NCBI RefSeq assembly: GCF_014898815.1
Contig: NW_026515482.1
Span: 62,001-126,000, forward strand
Length of the DNA: 64,000 bases
Origin: Panonychus citri
Lineage: Eukaryota; Arthropoda; Arachnida; Trombidiformes; Tetranychidae
Direction of reading: 5' to 3'
The first letter of the stretch is position 1, and every line of letters starts with the position of its first letter. Below the pieces are notes generated by a model. The model was not told the DNA's origin. It saw only the letters and a program-made list of their open reading frames with translations, and made no database searches. Shown piece by piece: positions 47,864-59,038 of this stretch. The position numbers and the translations under genes were made by a program.

Positions 47864-49996
47864 ATGGATTGTCCATTTCAAATACCTGAATCACTTTCTA
47901 AAGTGAATGATTATCAAAATCTTCTTACACAACTCCAAAATGCAATCGAAAATATTGAATCTTATCGTGATAAATTGTTGGATAAAAGTAAAGAATTAAC
48001 AATATCTTTGGATCATTTGGCTTTTGATGGAAGTTCGATTGTTATTACAAGGGAAATTGATGTTATCAAAGGAAAAGTTACAATTGTGGACAAAACTTTA
48101 TCTTCATTATCTGTTTTGCAAAAGTATTCGGAAGAAGCATCAGATCTTCATGAATCTATGCTTCAACGTCCAAACTATCTAATGCTCAATTCAAAATTCT
48201 TTAGATTAAGTGTTTTAGGTTTTGAATTTTATACATTCATAGAGATGATTATATCTTTCATTAAGCGATCGGTGCAACCAAGTGCAATCTCAATGAACTC
48301 TTTGGATTCGGGTCACAAATCTCCTTATGATTTCTCATCGATTATTGACAAACTGTTGAAGTCTTTGGAAAACAATTCAAATCCTGATTCACAAATCCAA
48401 GTAGAATCATTACTTAAACTTGCTCAAAGTGAATTACAATTTATCAGGCAATCAAAAGATATGAATGAAGGACAATTAACACTAATCAAAATCTATTGTG
48501 ATAAACTTAATCTTCTGGATGATGAATTATCATCAATTGACAAGGAAACGGAAAACAAACCAAAGCAAAAAGCAAAGAAATTACGAGATATCGTTAATGG
48601 AACTCGATTAATTATCAAAGAAACGTTCGAATTGATTGTTGCTCTAAAAACAGTCGAATGGATTAACGAAAGTGACGAAATATTTGTCGTAATTAACGAG
48701 AAAGGAGCTGATTCTTTTGATGATGTTATCGATTACATGGAGAAAATTAAAAAACATTGGATTGAGAGAAAGACAGTTAATGAAACGAGTAAAGTCTGTA
48801 GACTTGCAGCATTAAGGAGATTCAATGTTTACATCAAACAAATGAAGAAATTGTCAATACTTAAATCTGAATTGGAATCAGATTGGATCATTTTAGGAAT
48901 AAAAAATATTATAACAAATTTCAATCGGATTGAGAGATCTTCATCGAGAATTGTCAACAATGCTTATTATCTCACCTACAAAGGACTACCGAAACCCCCT
49001 GTTGATGTTCCTGTTGGATTCATAAGAGATGATATAATTTACAAAGACCTGGATGAGAACTCTCATCAACATCTTATAATCGTTTTAATATATCTTATTA
49101 GATATCTTGATTATCTCAATTCATTGACTTGGAACAAATTTCAGGACAGAAAACCTCGAAGAGTGTGTGATAATTTCGTTGATATGATTTATGTCTTTAA
49201 AGCATTAGTCGACTCAGACTTGGATGACAGTGAATTAAAATCGATATCCTTTGACTTGGCCGATCGTCTATGTTTGGCCAAGATCAAAATATCGAATGAT
49301 CGAGATGCATTAGAATATCGACTTTTTCGTTACAAGCCAAGAAAACCATTTAAATTTGTAGAATTACAGAAAATCTTTAATCGTAATCATCCCAGTAAAC
49401 GTTATCCTGTTATGAAGTATATCGAGAACAATTTAGACGAGATAATCAATGGATTCAATCGTAAAGTCACTAATCGTGGGCAAATGATGATCATGAAAAG
49501 TGCCATGGAAATGATGAAAAGATCATTAAAAACTTTAAAACTTATGCGAACTGATTTTAATCTCGATCCTCAAGAAAAGTATCTTGGTAATTATCTAGTT
49601 AATCAGTCTGCTAATGAGTTTTGTTATGTTGCCGAAACTCTTGGCACTTTGTTGGACAATTTTCGACCCAACAGACGAACTCCTTTTAGCTTTAATGCCG
49701 ATGGAAAATTCACCCAACAAATAAACGAGATTGGACTTGGAATGAAAAAAGATTTCGAGATGGAGATTAACTCACAAATAGAGAAATTAAAAGCTACGAT
49801 CAAAGAAAATGAAGAGAATTTAGAATCGACAAAAGAGGAAAAGATACAATTACGATACTTAACATCGATAGTCAAACGAAGTATATTGATTCCAATCAAA
49901 GAGATTGAATTGAGTGAAAAAGACGAAATTGAAATATTAAGAGAGATAATCGAAGAATATGAATACACTTTGATTCTTTATGGACCAATTGATTAA
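47864..49996 (+). CDS. family X protein, complete copy 2
   Basis: One exon, 710 codons plus stop, beginning MDCPFQIPESLSKVNDY. The N-terminal ~140 residues differ from copy 1 (long SFIKRSVQPSAISMN segment), while from NSLDSGHKSPYDF onward the protein and DNA follow copies 1, 3 and 4 closely. Conserved blocks: RLIIKETFELIVALKT (~240-260), RLAALRRFNVYIKQMKKLS (~320-340), NKFQDRKPRRVCDNF (~425-440), ALEYRLFRYKPRKP (~490), NGFNRKVTNRGQMMIMKS (~530-550), and the lysine/glutamate-rich end. No signal peptide, no membrane helix, no motif I can assign. Likely a soluble helical intracellular protein. It is preceded by a 3'-end relic at 47338-47514. Confidence 0.82.
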   Translation: MDCPFQIPESLSKVNDYQNLLTQLQNAIENIESYRDKLLDKSKELTISLDHLAFDGSSIVITREIDVIKGKVTIVDKTLSSLSVLQKYSEEASDLHESMLQRPNYLMLNSKFFRLSVLGFEFYTFIEMIISFIKRSVQPSAISMNSLDSGHKSPYDFSSIIDKLLKSLENNSNPDSQIQVESLLKLAQSELQFIRQSKDMNEGQLTLIKIYCDKLNLLDDELSSIDKETENKPKQKAKKLRDIVNGTRLIIKETFELIVALKTVEWINESDEIFVVINEKGADSFDDVIDYMEKIKKHWIERKTVNETSKVCRLAALRRFNVYIKQMKKLSILKSELESDWIILGIKNIITNFNRIERSSSRIVNNAYYLTYKGLPKPPVDVPVGFIRDDIIYKDLDENSHQHLIIVLIYLIRYLDYLNSLTWNKFQDRKPRRVCDNFVDMIYVFKALVDSDLDDSELKSISFDLADRLCLAKIKISNDRDALEYRLFRYKPRKPFKFVELQKIFNRNHPSKRYPVMKYIENNLDEIINGFNRKVTNRGQMMIMKSAMEMMKRSLKTLKLMRTDFNLDPQEKYLGNYLVNQSANEFCYVAETLGTLLDNFRPNRRTPFSFNADGKFTQQINEIGLGMKKDFEMEINSQIEKLKATIKENEENLESTKEEKIQLRYLTSIVKRSILIPIKEIELSEKDEIEILREIIEEYEYTLILYGPID

Positions 49997-50764
49997 TTTT
50001 TAATTGTTTCTTATTTCTTTGTTTCATTAATTCTATTGTTTTGTTATTCCATTGTAATATTTAAAATTAAATTTCGATCCTTGTATTATACCAATGTTTC
50101 AACTCTATGAATTATCTATTGTTTGTACATGTATTTTCTCAGCATCATTATTTTAGTTGATTGTGTTATAAATTGTTAGTCTATCAGGTGATTTAATCAT
50201 TTAATGAGTTTGAGTTCATTAAATTTTTCATTGATATCAATCTGTTTAGAAGAACTGAATGACTTTCACCTAAAAATTACTTCACATGAGAGCCATTGAA
50301 TCTTTAAGGGATCAAATTGAATAGAGTATCGCACGAGAGGCAATCGCTACAATTTATTTAATTTCTGGCTCACCACTTTCATTTCACTGATAGAGAATTT
50401 AGTAATTTAGAATTTAGAATTTAAAGAGATTAGAAGTTAGCTATTATTTTCAAAGACTTTCTCTTGGCAATGAGAATCAGTTAATAACAGAAAAATATGA
50501 ATAGTTGATCATTCAAATTAACCGCGTTAACTTGAATTCTCTTACAATGTTATCAATTTGTTTGTTTGGTTAAATTTTGACATTTAAACTGATGAAATGC
50601 TTTGATCTTTGTTAATTTTAAAGAGTAAAGAGTTACTACTCTTTGGTTGATTTATTCCAAGTCAGTTTTCAGTTTTATAATCTTTTTAATTAACGTCAAA
50701 TCGCAACGACTTTAACTGTGTTTTAATTGTGCGAATTAATCTATTATTTAATTACCAAAGCCCA
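49997..50764. other. spacer between family X copies 2 and 3
   Basis: AT-rich and without genes. At 50385-50495 it shares a stretch (GATAGAGAATTT, TTAGCTATT, AATGAGAATCAGTTAA) with 47140-47215 and 59140-59220, so upstream DNA has been duplicated along with the genes. A foldback AAAGAGTAAAGAGTTACTACTCTTT lies at about 50620-50645. Confidence 0.5.
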
Positions 50765-52888
50765 ATGGATAATCCGTTTAACGTCCCAACGACTTTTTTT
50801 GCTTGGACTAGTTTTTCAAATCTTCCTAATTTATTTATAGTTATCAACGATGTTAAATGTTATCGTGATAAATTATTTGCGGAAAGTGAAGTGAATAGAA
50901 AATCATTGGATGAGCTTGATTCTAAGGATCGGATTTTTATTCAACGGAAGGTTGATGTTTCCATGAAAAAGATTGAAATAATTGATGAGGCTTTGATTTC
51001 ATTGAATGTGCTACGAAAATATATCGAAGAAGCTTCGGAACTTTATGATCTATTAATGCAATGTCCCAACTATCGTCTGATTGGCTCGGAACACATTAGA
51101 TTTTATTTTCATGGAATTAGTCTTACTAAATTTATCAACATGTTGCTGTCTTTTACTGAGCGATTTATAAGATTTTGTGAAGCTCAATTGGACTCTTTGG
51201 ATTCAGGTCACAAATCTCCTTATGATTTCTCATCGATAATTAATAAACTGTTGAAATCTTTGGAAAACAATTCAAATCCTGATTCTCAAATCCAAGTAGA
51301 ATCATTACTTAAACTTGCTAAAGGTGAATTACAATTAATCAGGCAATCAAAAGATATGAATGAAGGACAATTAACACTAATCAAAATCTATTGTGATAAA
51401 CTTAATCTTCTCTATGATGAGTTATCATCGGTTGACAAGGAAATGGAAAACAAAGCAAAGCAAAAAGCAAAGAAATTACGAGATATCGTTAATGGAACTC
51501 GATTAATTATCAAAGAAACGTTTGAATTGATTATTGCTCTAAAAACAGTCGAATGGATTAACGAAAGTGACGAAATATTTGTAACAATTAACGAGAAAGG
51601 AGTTGATTCTTTCGGTGATGTTATCGATTACATGGAAGCGAGTAAAAAGAACTGGATTGAGTTTAAAACGGTCAATGAAACAGACAAAGTTTGTAGACTT
51701 GCGACTTTGAGAAGATACAATATTTACATTAAACAAATGAAGAAATTATCATCAATGAAATCAGAACTCGGGTCTGAGTGTATACTTTTAGGAATCAAAA
51801 ATATCACCAAAAATTTCGTTCAAACTCGCAAATCCTCATCAAACATTTCAAACACCGCTTATTATTTAACTCATAAACTTTTACCTGCCCCACCTGTTGA
51901 TGTACCTGTTGGATTTATAAGAGATGATATCATTTATGAAGAATTGAACTCAAGTCCTAAGCATCACCTTCCTATTATATTAATTCATCTTATTAAGTTT
52001 ATTCATTCCCTGAATTTATTAACTTGGAACAAATTTCAAGACAGAAAACCTCGAAAAGTATGTGATAATTTTATCTACATGATCGATGTCATTGAAGCTT
52101 TGATTTCTTCAAATTTTAATGATGATGAGCTGAATTTGATATCTTTAGACTTGGCTGATCGTTTATGTTTGGCCAAGATGAAAATTATAAATGATCGGGA
52201 TGCATTAGAATATCGACTTTTCCGTTACAAACCGAGAAAACCTTATAAATTTGTGGAATTACAGAAAATATTGAACCGTAATCATCACAATAAACGTTAC
52301 CATGTGATGGATTATATTGAGAATAATTTAGACGAGATGATCAATGGATTCAATCGCAAGGTCACTAATCGAGGACAAATGATGATCATGAAAAGTGGCA
52401 TGGAAATGATGAAAAGATCATTAAGAACTTTACAACTTATACGCTACAATGCTTATGATAAAGATCAAAAGTATCTGGGAGATTTTTTGATTACTCAAGC
52501 ATCAAATGAGTTTTGCTATGTTGTTGAAACTCTTGACACTTTGTTGGACAATTTTCGACCCAATAGACGAACTCCTTTTAGCTTTAGCGCCGATGAAAAA
52601 TTCACCCAACAAATAAACGAGATTGGACTTGGAATGAAAAAAGATTTCGAGATGGAGATTAACTCACAAATAGAGAAATTAAAAGTTACGATCAAAGAAA
52701 ACGAAGAGAATTTAGAATCGACAAAAGAGGAAAAGATACAATTACGATACTTAGCATCGATAGTCAAACGGAGTAAATTGATTCCAATCAAAGAGATTGA
52801 ATTGAGTGAAAAAGATGAAATTGAAATATTAAGAGAGATAATCGAAGAGTATGAATACACTTTGATTCTTTATGGACCAATTGGTTAG
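50765..52888 (+). CDS. family X protein, complete copy 3
   Basis: One exon, 707 codons plus stop, from the ATG at 50765 (MDNPFNVPTTFFAWTSF); the frame is open upstream only through a GTG. The first ~140 residues are the most divergent of the set (ELYDLLMQCPNYRLIGSEH). The rest follows the common sequence with moderate differences in the middle, for example MKSELGSECILLGIKNITKN where others have LESDWIILG. The end is the usual EILREIIEEYEYTLILYGPI followed by G. No recognised domain, signal peptide or membrane segment. It is on the same strand as copies 2 and 4, forming a tandem array. Confidence 0.82.
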   Translation: MDNPFNVPTTFFAWTSFSNLPNLFIVINDVKCYRDKLFAESEVNRKSLDELDSKDRIFIQRKVDVSMKKIEIIDEALISLNVLRKYIEEASELYDLLMQCPNYRLIGSEHIRFYFHGISLTKFINMLLSFTERFIRFCEAQLDSLDSGHKSPYDFSSIINKLLKSLENNSNPDSQIQVESLLKLAKGELQLIRQSKDMNEGQLTLIKIYCDKLNLLYDELSSVDKEMENKAKQKAKKLRDIVNGTRLIIKETFELIIALKTVEWINESDEIFVTINEKGVDSFGDVIDYMEASKKNWIEFKTVNETDKVCRLATLRRYNIYIKQMKKLSSMKSELGSECILLGIKNITKNFVQTRKSSSNISNTAYYLTHKLLPAPPVDVPVGFIRDDIIYEELNSSPKHHLPIILIHLIKFIHSLNLLTWNKFQDRKPRKVCDNFIYMIDVIEALISSNFNDDELNLISLDLADRLCLAKMKIINDRDALEYRLFRYKPRKPYKFVELQKILNRNHHNKRYHVMDYIENNLDEMINGFNRKVTNRGQMMIMKSGMEMMKRSLRTLQLIRYNAYDKDQKYLGDFLITQASNEFCYVVETLDTLLDNFRPNRRTPFSFSADEKFTQQINEIGLGMKKDFEMEINSQIEKLKVTIKENEENLESTKEEKIQLRYLASIVKRSKLIPIKEIELSEKDEIEILREIIEEYEYTLILYGPIG

Positions 52889-53644
52889 ATCAATTCTTCT
52901 ACCAATATCGCAAACAAATTATGTAATCATAACCACCGCGATTCCAAGTGAATACACTTCGATTCTTTATGGACCAATTAAATAGTTTTCAATGAACTTT
53001 CAACCAAAATGCCATTTACCGTTTACAATTATTATTAAATTTGATTATAATTATGGTGCGAAAATTTCATCTTGATTGAAAACATTTTTCAAATAATATT
53101 TATTTTCTTTGAAATTTTCTCGTTTGTTAAACACTGAACAAGATTTACGTTATCCCACTGTATTATAATAATAATACTACTCATTCATATCCAGTTCGTT
53201 TAAGATCTTTTCGGGTGTTCGACTCGTAGTCAATGGACTTCCCTATTTTAGATGAGTCGAAGCCGATAAAAGATAAATAAATTAGGCGATACAATTAAAT
53301 AAACTGATGGATTAAGAAAATAATAGCTATCTACACATGATAAATAAATTATAATAGATGAAAGTATTATTATCGATATCGAAGTTCGAAGTCTTTCTGC
53401 AGAAAGACTTAGTATTAATATTATTTATTTAAAATCCCGGAACTTTTATAGGTAATCGACCATCGAGTTCTGTTATAAGAGTCTTATTTTGAAACTCTCA
53501 ACATTTACAGTGTTTCCTGATTGAAGAAACCAAACTTCCAAGTGAGAGAACCTTTTTTTCATAACAACGAACCAATCACCAAAAGAAGAAACCAAATTTT
53601 CAAATGAAGAAACCAAATTTATTTCACTTTTCTTCTAATTACAA
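52889..53644. other. spacer with a tiny family X end relic and a palindrome
   Basis: Bases 52889-52945 resemble the DNA after 58881 and 59521 (GATCAATTCTTCT...). At 52946-52985 the last dozen codons of family X recur (TTTATGGACCAATTAAATAG), so a second 3' end follows the first. Bases 53290-53385 resemble 55838-55908. No gene. Confidence 0.6.
53389..53410. repeat. perfect 22-base palindrome
   Basis: The centre is CTGCAG, flanked by AAGTCTTT and its complement AAAGACTT. It directly follows ATCGATATCGAAGTTCG, itself rich in dyad symmetry. It may mark the edge of the transposon relic nearby. Confidence 0.85.
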
Positions 53645-54240
53645 TTAATTATCAATTTCTTCTTTGCGTAGACAACGAGGAAGATAATCTAGCATATGAT
53701 CATAATAAGCTTTACAATCATCACTTGTGATGACATCAGATGCATCTCTGATTGCCTCGAAAACAGCATCAATAGTTGCTGGTCTTTGTCTTTTAATATA
53801 AAATTTCAATTGATTGAACATATTTTCAATCGGATTAAGGAATGGGCTGTATGGCGGTAGGTAGAGTAGCGAGTGTCCACTAGACTCAACTAAATTTTTC
53901 ACATCTTCAGCTCTATGGAATCTAACATTATCCATGATGAAAGTACAATTGAATTTCTGTTCAACATCTAAATGATGTATTAATTGTTTGAGATAATCGA
54001 TGAATTCAGACGTATTGTAACTAATTGATTGAGCCTGATAAAAGTAGAGACCATCTATTGACATTGCTGCACACACAGAATAGTTTCGACCTTTAAATTA
54101 TCAATAATTTTAAAGTGTTTTAATTTTCTGGTTCCCGTTAATTTGATAAGATCTCGTAAAACAATAGAGTATTTCAAAGGAAAATTTATTTACGATCATG
54201 CTTAAAGAGTTCTGCTTCTGAATCAGTTTTTGCAGGATGA
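53645..54240 (-). pseudogene. Tc1/mariner (DDE_3 type) transposase relic
   Basis: The main frame 54076-53645 holds the second half of a DDE endonuclease: SVCAAMSIDGLYFY, TFIMDNVRFHRAEDV with the second aspartate, and LPPYSPFLNPIENMFNQLK with the catalytic glutamate. The frame continues upstream to GRN near 54095. A broken piece (FHPAKTDSEAELFKHD) at about 54242-54190 may be the preceding part. The DNA-binding N-terminus and the first aspartate are not found, so the element cannot move itself. Repeated GAAGAAACCAAA words at 53524, 53585 and 53607 may be remains of its terminal sequence. Confidence 0.75.
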
Positions 54241-54521
54241 AACAATGAACAAATAGAGATAAAGTTTACTTCGATAAGTGAAATTTTGATTGTTCATTAT
54301 TAATTAATTATCATTTATTCTTTTACTATGACTTGCACACCTTACTACACAATTGTATCACTATTACTATCTTGATTAATATTTGTCTCGATAATTTAAA
54401 TCATTGTTCTTGATACAAATAATATAATAATAATAGTATATAAAGAAATTTTCAATTATTATTAATTCATCATTATTAGTATTTACATGTGAATTGTATT
54501 CCTCACAAGTTTCAAGTCAAA
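54077..54521. other. spacer and promoter region of the secreted-protein gene
   Basis: AT-rich. It contains the transposase edge and the TATA box at 54437-54445. No other gene. Confidence 0.5.
54437..54445 (+). promoter_or_regulatory. TATA box of the secreted-protein gene at 54522
   Basis: TATATAAAG lies 85 bases upstream of the ATG, the same distance as in the small secreted-protein gene at 46741. Confidence 0.6.
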
Positions 54522-55304
54522 ATGGTGAATTCAATCATTAAACTTGTTGTTCTAAGTAAGTATTGAATTTTATGTCTTAATAATAATTGATTCTTCTTTG
54601 ACAATTTACTGATTTTTTTTGTCTTTCTAGTGATTTTCAGTCAATCGGCTGTATCATCCTTACGTGAAGAAGATTTCAGGAGAAGTTTGTCTGCCGATAA
54701 TTCAAAATCCTTTTTGTACAATCTTCTAAATGCTCAGATAAAACACCGAGTTGATTTTCTGGCCGGACTAAGTCAGCAATACAACTTCACTGAGGCAGAG
54801 ATTTCATTCATAAACTCAACGATTGGATCGATAGAGTTGTTGGACAATTTGATGTCTAAGATACATTCATCATTACAACCTGACTACAGGTACAAAAATT
54901 ACGAAAATTTATCCGTAAAATATGGCCAAATAGTTGAACGATTTAACCAAGAGTTCATGTCAAACCATCTAAGTATTGTAGAAATGGATTATCTCAACCC
55001 AATCATATTATATTCAAAACTTAATACATTGAATAACAATGGGACTGAAATCATTGAATCAATTAAAGAAAATGCCTTACGTTTAATTGATGTCTATTCT
55101 TATGATGTCAGTCTCATGTCTAAACACGATTCTTCTGAAAACTACCAAGCTAAACTAACTAGATTTTGTTTGGAAAATTTGAGTTCTCTTCGCAATGAAA
55201 TCGAAAGTCTCAACCAGTTCTCCGACCATTTATCGATAATGACTTTCAAAACACTACTAACACGATTCGATTTGATTCTTCGAATTGCTGCCGGTGGGCC
55301 TTAA
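54522..55304 (+). CDS. secreted protein (235 residues), unrecognised
   Basis: Exons 54522-54555 and 54631-55304 are joined across a 75-base GTAAGT...TTTCTAG intron, giving 235 codons plus stop. The spliced start MVNSIIKLVVLMIFSQSAVS is a signal peptide that only appears after splicing. The mature part (~215 residues) is helical and acidic, with a short FLAGLSQQYNFTEAEISFIN segment, several N-glycosylation sites (NFT, NST, NLS, NGT) and one cysteine (FCLENLSSL). No domain recognised. A very short first exon with a phase-1 intron inside or just after the signal peptide, and a TATA box ~85 bases upstream, match the secreted-protein gene at 46279-46741, though the proteins are not obviously alike. 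Confidence 0.75.
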
Positions 55305-55984
55305 TACCGTGGAAATTGTATGGACACGATTCTAGATTAATGGTGAAATTTTGAGTAAAAATCGCAAAACAAATTCTCTGTAACCATTTAAAATTATTAA
55401 TAAATTTGATTCGAGCAGAAAATTTACATTTACATTAAAGCGAAATCATTTTTTAATTAAAATTTTATTCCTTAAGATTTTCGTGCTTTTGATCAACAGA
55501 AAACAAGGTAGATATTATTGTCTCAAAAAAAAGTCTCTAAAAATATTGACTCTCAGCTGAGAGTAAGAGAATTATATTTAATTGTTGCAAAGAAACATAT
55601 TGACTCTCAGTGTATTAATATAATAATAATGTTCTCGATGTTCCGAATGTTCACATGATGCTAACTCATGAGATCGAAAGGAAGATTCCAGAATTTATTT
55701 TGATGATTCGAAGCCGATTCTCAGAAATGCTATGACAAAGTTTTCAATTTCAATCATTAAATCAATTAATTCTTCGAAATAAGAGCGAGATAAATTATCA
55801 ATCTATTGAGATAAATAAAATAGATGCAATTAAATCAACTGATGGATTCAGAAAATAACAGCTATTTACACATGCTACAAATCAGTATTATTATCGATAT
55901 CGAAAGTTACGACTTTCAACACGTTACTAAAATGATAAAGTTTTCGCACGAAACAATTTGGGAAATTATTATCAATTCTTGGGA
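55305..55984. other. spacer
   Basis: AT-rich. It has a repeated ATATTGACTCTCAG at 55544 and 55599, and bases 55838-55908 resemble 53290-53385. The open frame at 55824-56096 runs into a decayed family X fragment and is not credible as a gene. Confidence 0.5.
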
Positions 55985-56205
55985 ATGGAAACAATTAGAA
56001 ATGAAGACGAAGGAAATGAAAATGATTAAAAGATCATTGAGCACATCGAAAATTGTTGAATCTAAACAACTACTAGTCTCTGCTTCTCAAGAATAGTATT
56101 CTGGAGATTTGTGGCTCAATCAATCGTATGAATTTTGATATGCTTTTGAAACTATTGGCACTTTGCTGGACAATTTCGACCCAATAGACGAACTCCTTTA
56201 AGCTT
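55985..56205 (+). pseudogene. decayed family X internal fragment
   Basis: Aligns with the family X region from the MEMMKRSLRTL motif to NFRPNRRTPFSF: it reads ATGATTAAAAGATCATTGAG, then ACTATTGGCACTTTGCTGGA and CCAATAGACGAACTCCTTTA. Frameshifts and stops break it. Confidence 0.75.
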
Positions 56206-56752
56206 AAATCAAGGAGTACTTTTATTACCAATGTATCACCACATCAAGCACCAATTAAGACATCATAATAATCATTGAGTTAAAACAGATCGTTTATGAA
56301 ACAATAAAAGGACAACATGTATTTCAGGGTGTTTTCAACCTGAGCTTCAATTAGATGTTTTTTAATTTTCTTATAAAACGTAAAAAGCAATTGATACACG
56401 ATTTTAGAATATTATAATACATTTTTGCATGAAATGTAGTAATTTGGTGACTCTTTTCATCACAAATTTTGGTCAAAATCAAGAATTTCGAAATCTTAAT
56501 CAATTTCCTATCTTTTCATTTTTATTTTTTCTCAATTTTCAAAAGAACCGCTTCTATTTGATGGATGATGCAATGTTTTTGTTTTGGTTGATTTCATGAT
56601 TATTTGCAATACAAATTGTTGACAGATTGTTGATTTCAACAAAAGCCTTTTATTATTGGTTTGGTGAGGAATTAATCATCAACAAGTCTACTTTTCTATC
56701 CACTTTGATTAATTTTGTTTTAAAATATTTTTTCTATTGTGATTAACCTGCG
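56206..56752. other. spacer upstream of family X copy 4
   Basis: AT-rich without genes. It probably carries the promoter of the next gene, but I see no clear TATA box. Confidence 0.45.
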
Positions 56753-58881
56753 ATGGATAATCAAACCAAAATACCAACAGAGTTTTTCGGTACAAATGAT
56801 TACAAGTGTATTTGTGAGCTGTTTCAAGATTTAATCAATCAAATTGAATCTTATCGGGATGAATTATTGGAGAAAAGTGAAGACGTTACTTGTTTATCTT
56901 TGGATCAACTGAATTTGCATGGAAATTCAATTGTTATTGGAAGGGGAAATGATGTTACAAGAAGAAAGATTGAAATTGTGAATGAAACCCTATCCTCATT
57001 GTCCGTTATTCGGACATATTTGGAAGAAGCGGTCAACTTAATTGAATCGACTTCTTTTTTCTTTTCGTTTAACGATAAAGTGAGATACGTTGGTTTTGGT
57101 AGTTTATGTTTATCTACCGGAGAAATAATTGATAAATTTAAATGTTTTATCGATCGAAAGCTAAGAGAATGTGTAACCCAATTGGATTCGCTGGATTCTG
57201 GTTACAAATCTCCTTATGATTTCTCATCGATTATTGACAAACTGTTGAAATCTTTGGAAAACAATTCAAATCCTGATTCTCAAATCCAAGTGGAATCATT
57301 ACTTAAACTTGCTAAAAGTGAATTACAATTTATCAGGCAATCAAAAGATATGAATGAAGGACAATTAACACTAATCAAAATCTATTGTGATAAACTTAAT
57401 CTTCTCTATGATGAGTTATCATCGGTTGACAAGGAAACGGAAAACAAACCAAAGCAAAAAGCAAAGAAATTACGAGATATCGTAAATGGAACTCGATTAA
57501 TTATCAAAGAAACGTTTGAATTGATTGTTGCTCTAAAAACAGTCGAATGGATTAACGAAAGTGACGAAATATTTGTCGTAATTAACGAGAAAGGAGCTGA
57601 TTCTTTTGATGATGTTATCGATTACATGGAGAAAATTAAAAAACATTGGATTGAGAAAGAGATAATTAATGAAACGAGTAAAGTCTGTAGACTTGCAGCA
57701 TTAAGGAGATTCAATGTTTACATCAAACAAATGAAGAAATTGTCAATACTTAAATCTGAATTGGAATCAGATTGGATCATTTTAGGAATAAAAAATATTA
57801 TAACGAATTTCAATCGGATTGAAAGATCTTCATCGAGAATCGCCAATAATGCTTATTATCTCACCTACAAAGGACTACCGAAACCTCCCATTAAGGTTCC
57901 TGATGGATTCATAAGAGATGATATAATTTACAATGAATTGAATTCGGACTCTCATCAACATCTTTTAATTTTTTAATGCATCTTATTAAGTATCTTGATT
58001 ATCTTAAATCATTGACTTGGAACAAATTTCAAGACAGAAAACCGCGAAAAGTATGTGATTATTTCGTTGATTTGATTTATGCCTTCAGAGCGCTAGTCGA
58101 ATCAGACTTGGACGACAATGAATTAAAATCGGTATCCTTTGACTTGGCCGATCGTCTATGTTTTTCCAAGATCAAAATTGCAAATGATCGAGATGCATTA
58201 GAATATCGACTTTTCCGTTACAAGCCAAAAAAACCTCATAAATTTCCCGAATTGCAGAAAATATTGAACCGTAATCATCACAGTAACCGTTTTCGTGTAA
58301 TGGATTATATCGAGAATAATTTAGACGAGATGATCAATGGATTCAATCGTAAAGTCACTAATCGTGGGCAAATGATGATCATGAAAAGTGGCATGGAAAT
58401 GATGAAAAGATCATTAAGAACTTTACAACTTATGCGATCTGAAGCTTATTGGAACGAGGGACAGTATCTTGGTGATTATCTGGTTAATCAATCTGCGAAT
58501 GAGTTTTGCTATGTTGTTGAAACTCTTGACACTTTGTTGGACAATTTTCGACCCAACAGACGAACTCCTTTTAGCTTTAATGCCGATGGAAAATTCACCC
58601 AACAAATAAACGAGATTGGACTTGGAATGAAAAAAGATTTCGAGATGGAGATTAACTCACAAATAGAGAAATTAAAAGTTACAATCAAAGAAAACGAAGA
58701 GAATTTAGAATCGACAAAAGAGGAAAAGATACAATTACGATACTTAACATCGATAGTCAAACGAAGTATATTGATTCCAATCAAAGAGATTGAATTGAGT
58801 GAAAAAGACGAAATTGAAATATTAAGAGAGATAATCGAAGAATATGAATACACTTTGATTCTTTATGGACCAATTGATTAG
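56753..58881 (+). pseudogene. family X protein, copy 4, interrupted by a one-base deletion
   Basis: Begins MDNQTKIPTEFFGTNDY and follows the family to codon ~407 (SHQHLLIF), where a TAA appears at 57974-57976. In copy 2 the same place reads CATCTTATAATCGTTTTAAT; here it is CATCTTTTAATTTTTTAAT, one base shorter, in a T-run. The other frame (57976-58881) carries on without further damage to the normal end LILYGPID. So the gene is one base away from being intact: either a very young pseudogene or a homopolymer sequencing error. The N-terminal ~140 residues resemble copy 1 more than copies 2 or 3 (KLRECVTQLDSLDSG). Confidence 0.8.
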
Positions 58882-59038
58882 ATCAATTCTTCTTCCAATA
58901 TCGCAAACAAATTATGTAATCATAACCACCGCCATTCCAATTGAATAAACAATTAAAAGGATAATATTTTACAATTGCCATAAGTAAATCACTGATATTT
59001 TGTTATTTACTTAATCTATTAAGTGATTAAATTTACAA
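58880..59038 (+). repeat. 160-bp duplicated block, copy 1
   Basis: Starts at the stop codon of family X copy 4 and recurs almost exactly at 59519-59678, right after the 58-codon relic. Ends with AAGTGATTAAATTTACAAT. Confidence 0.9.
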
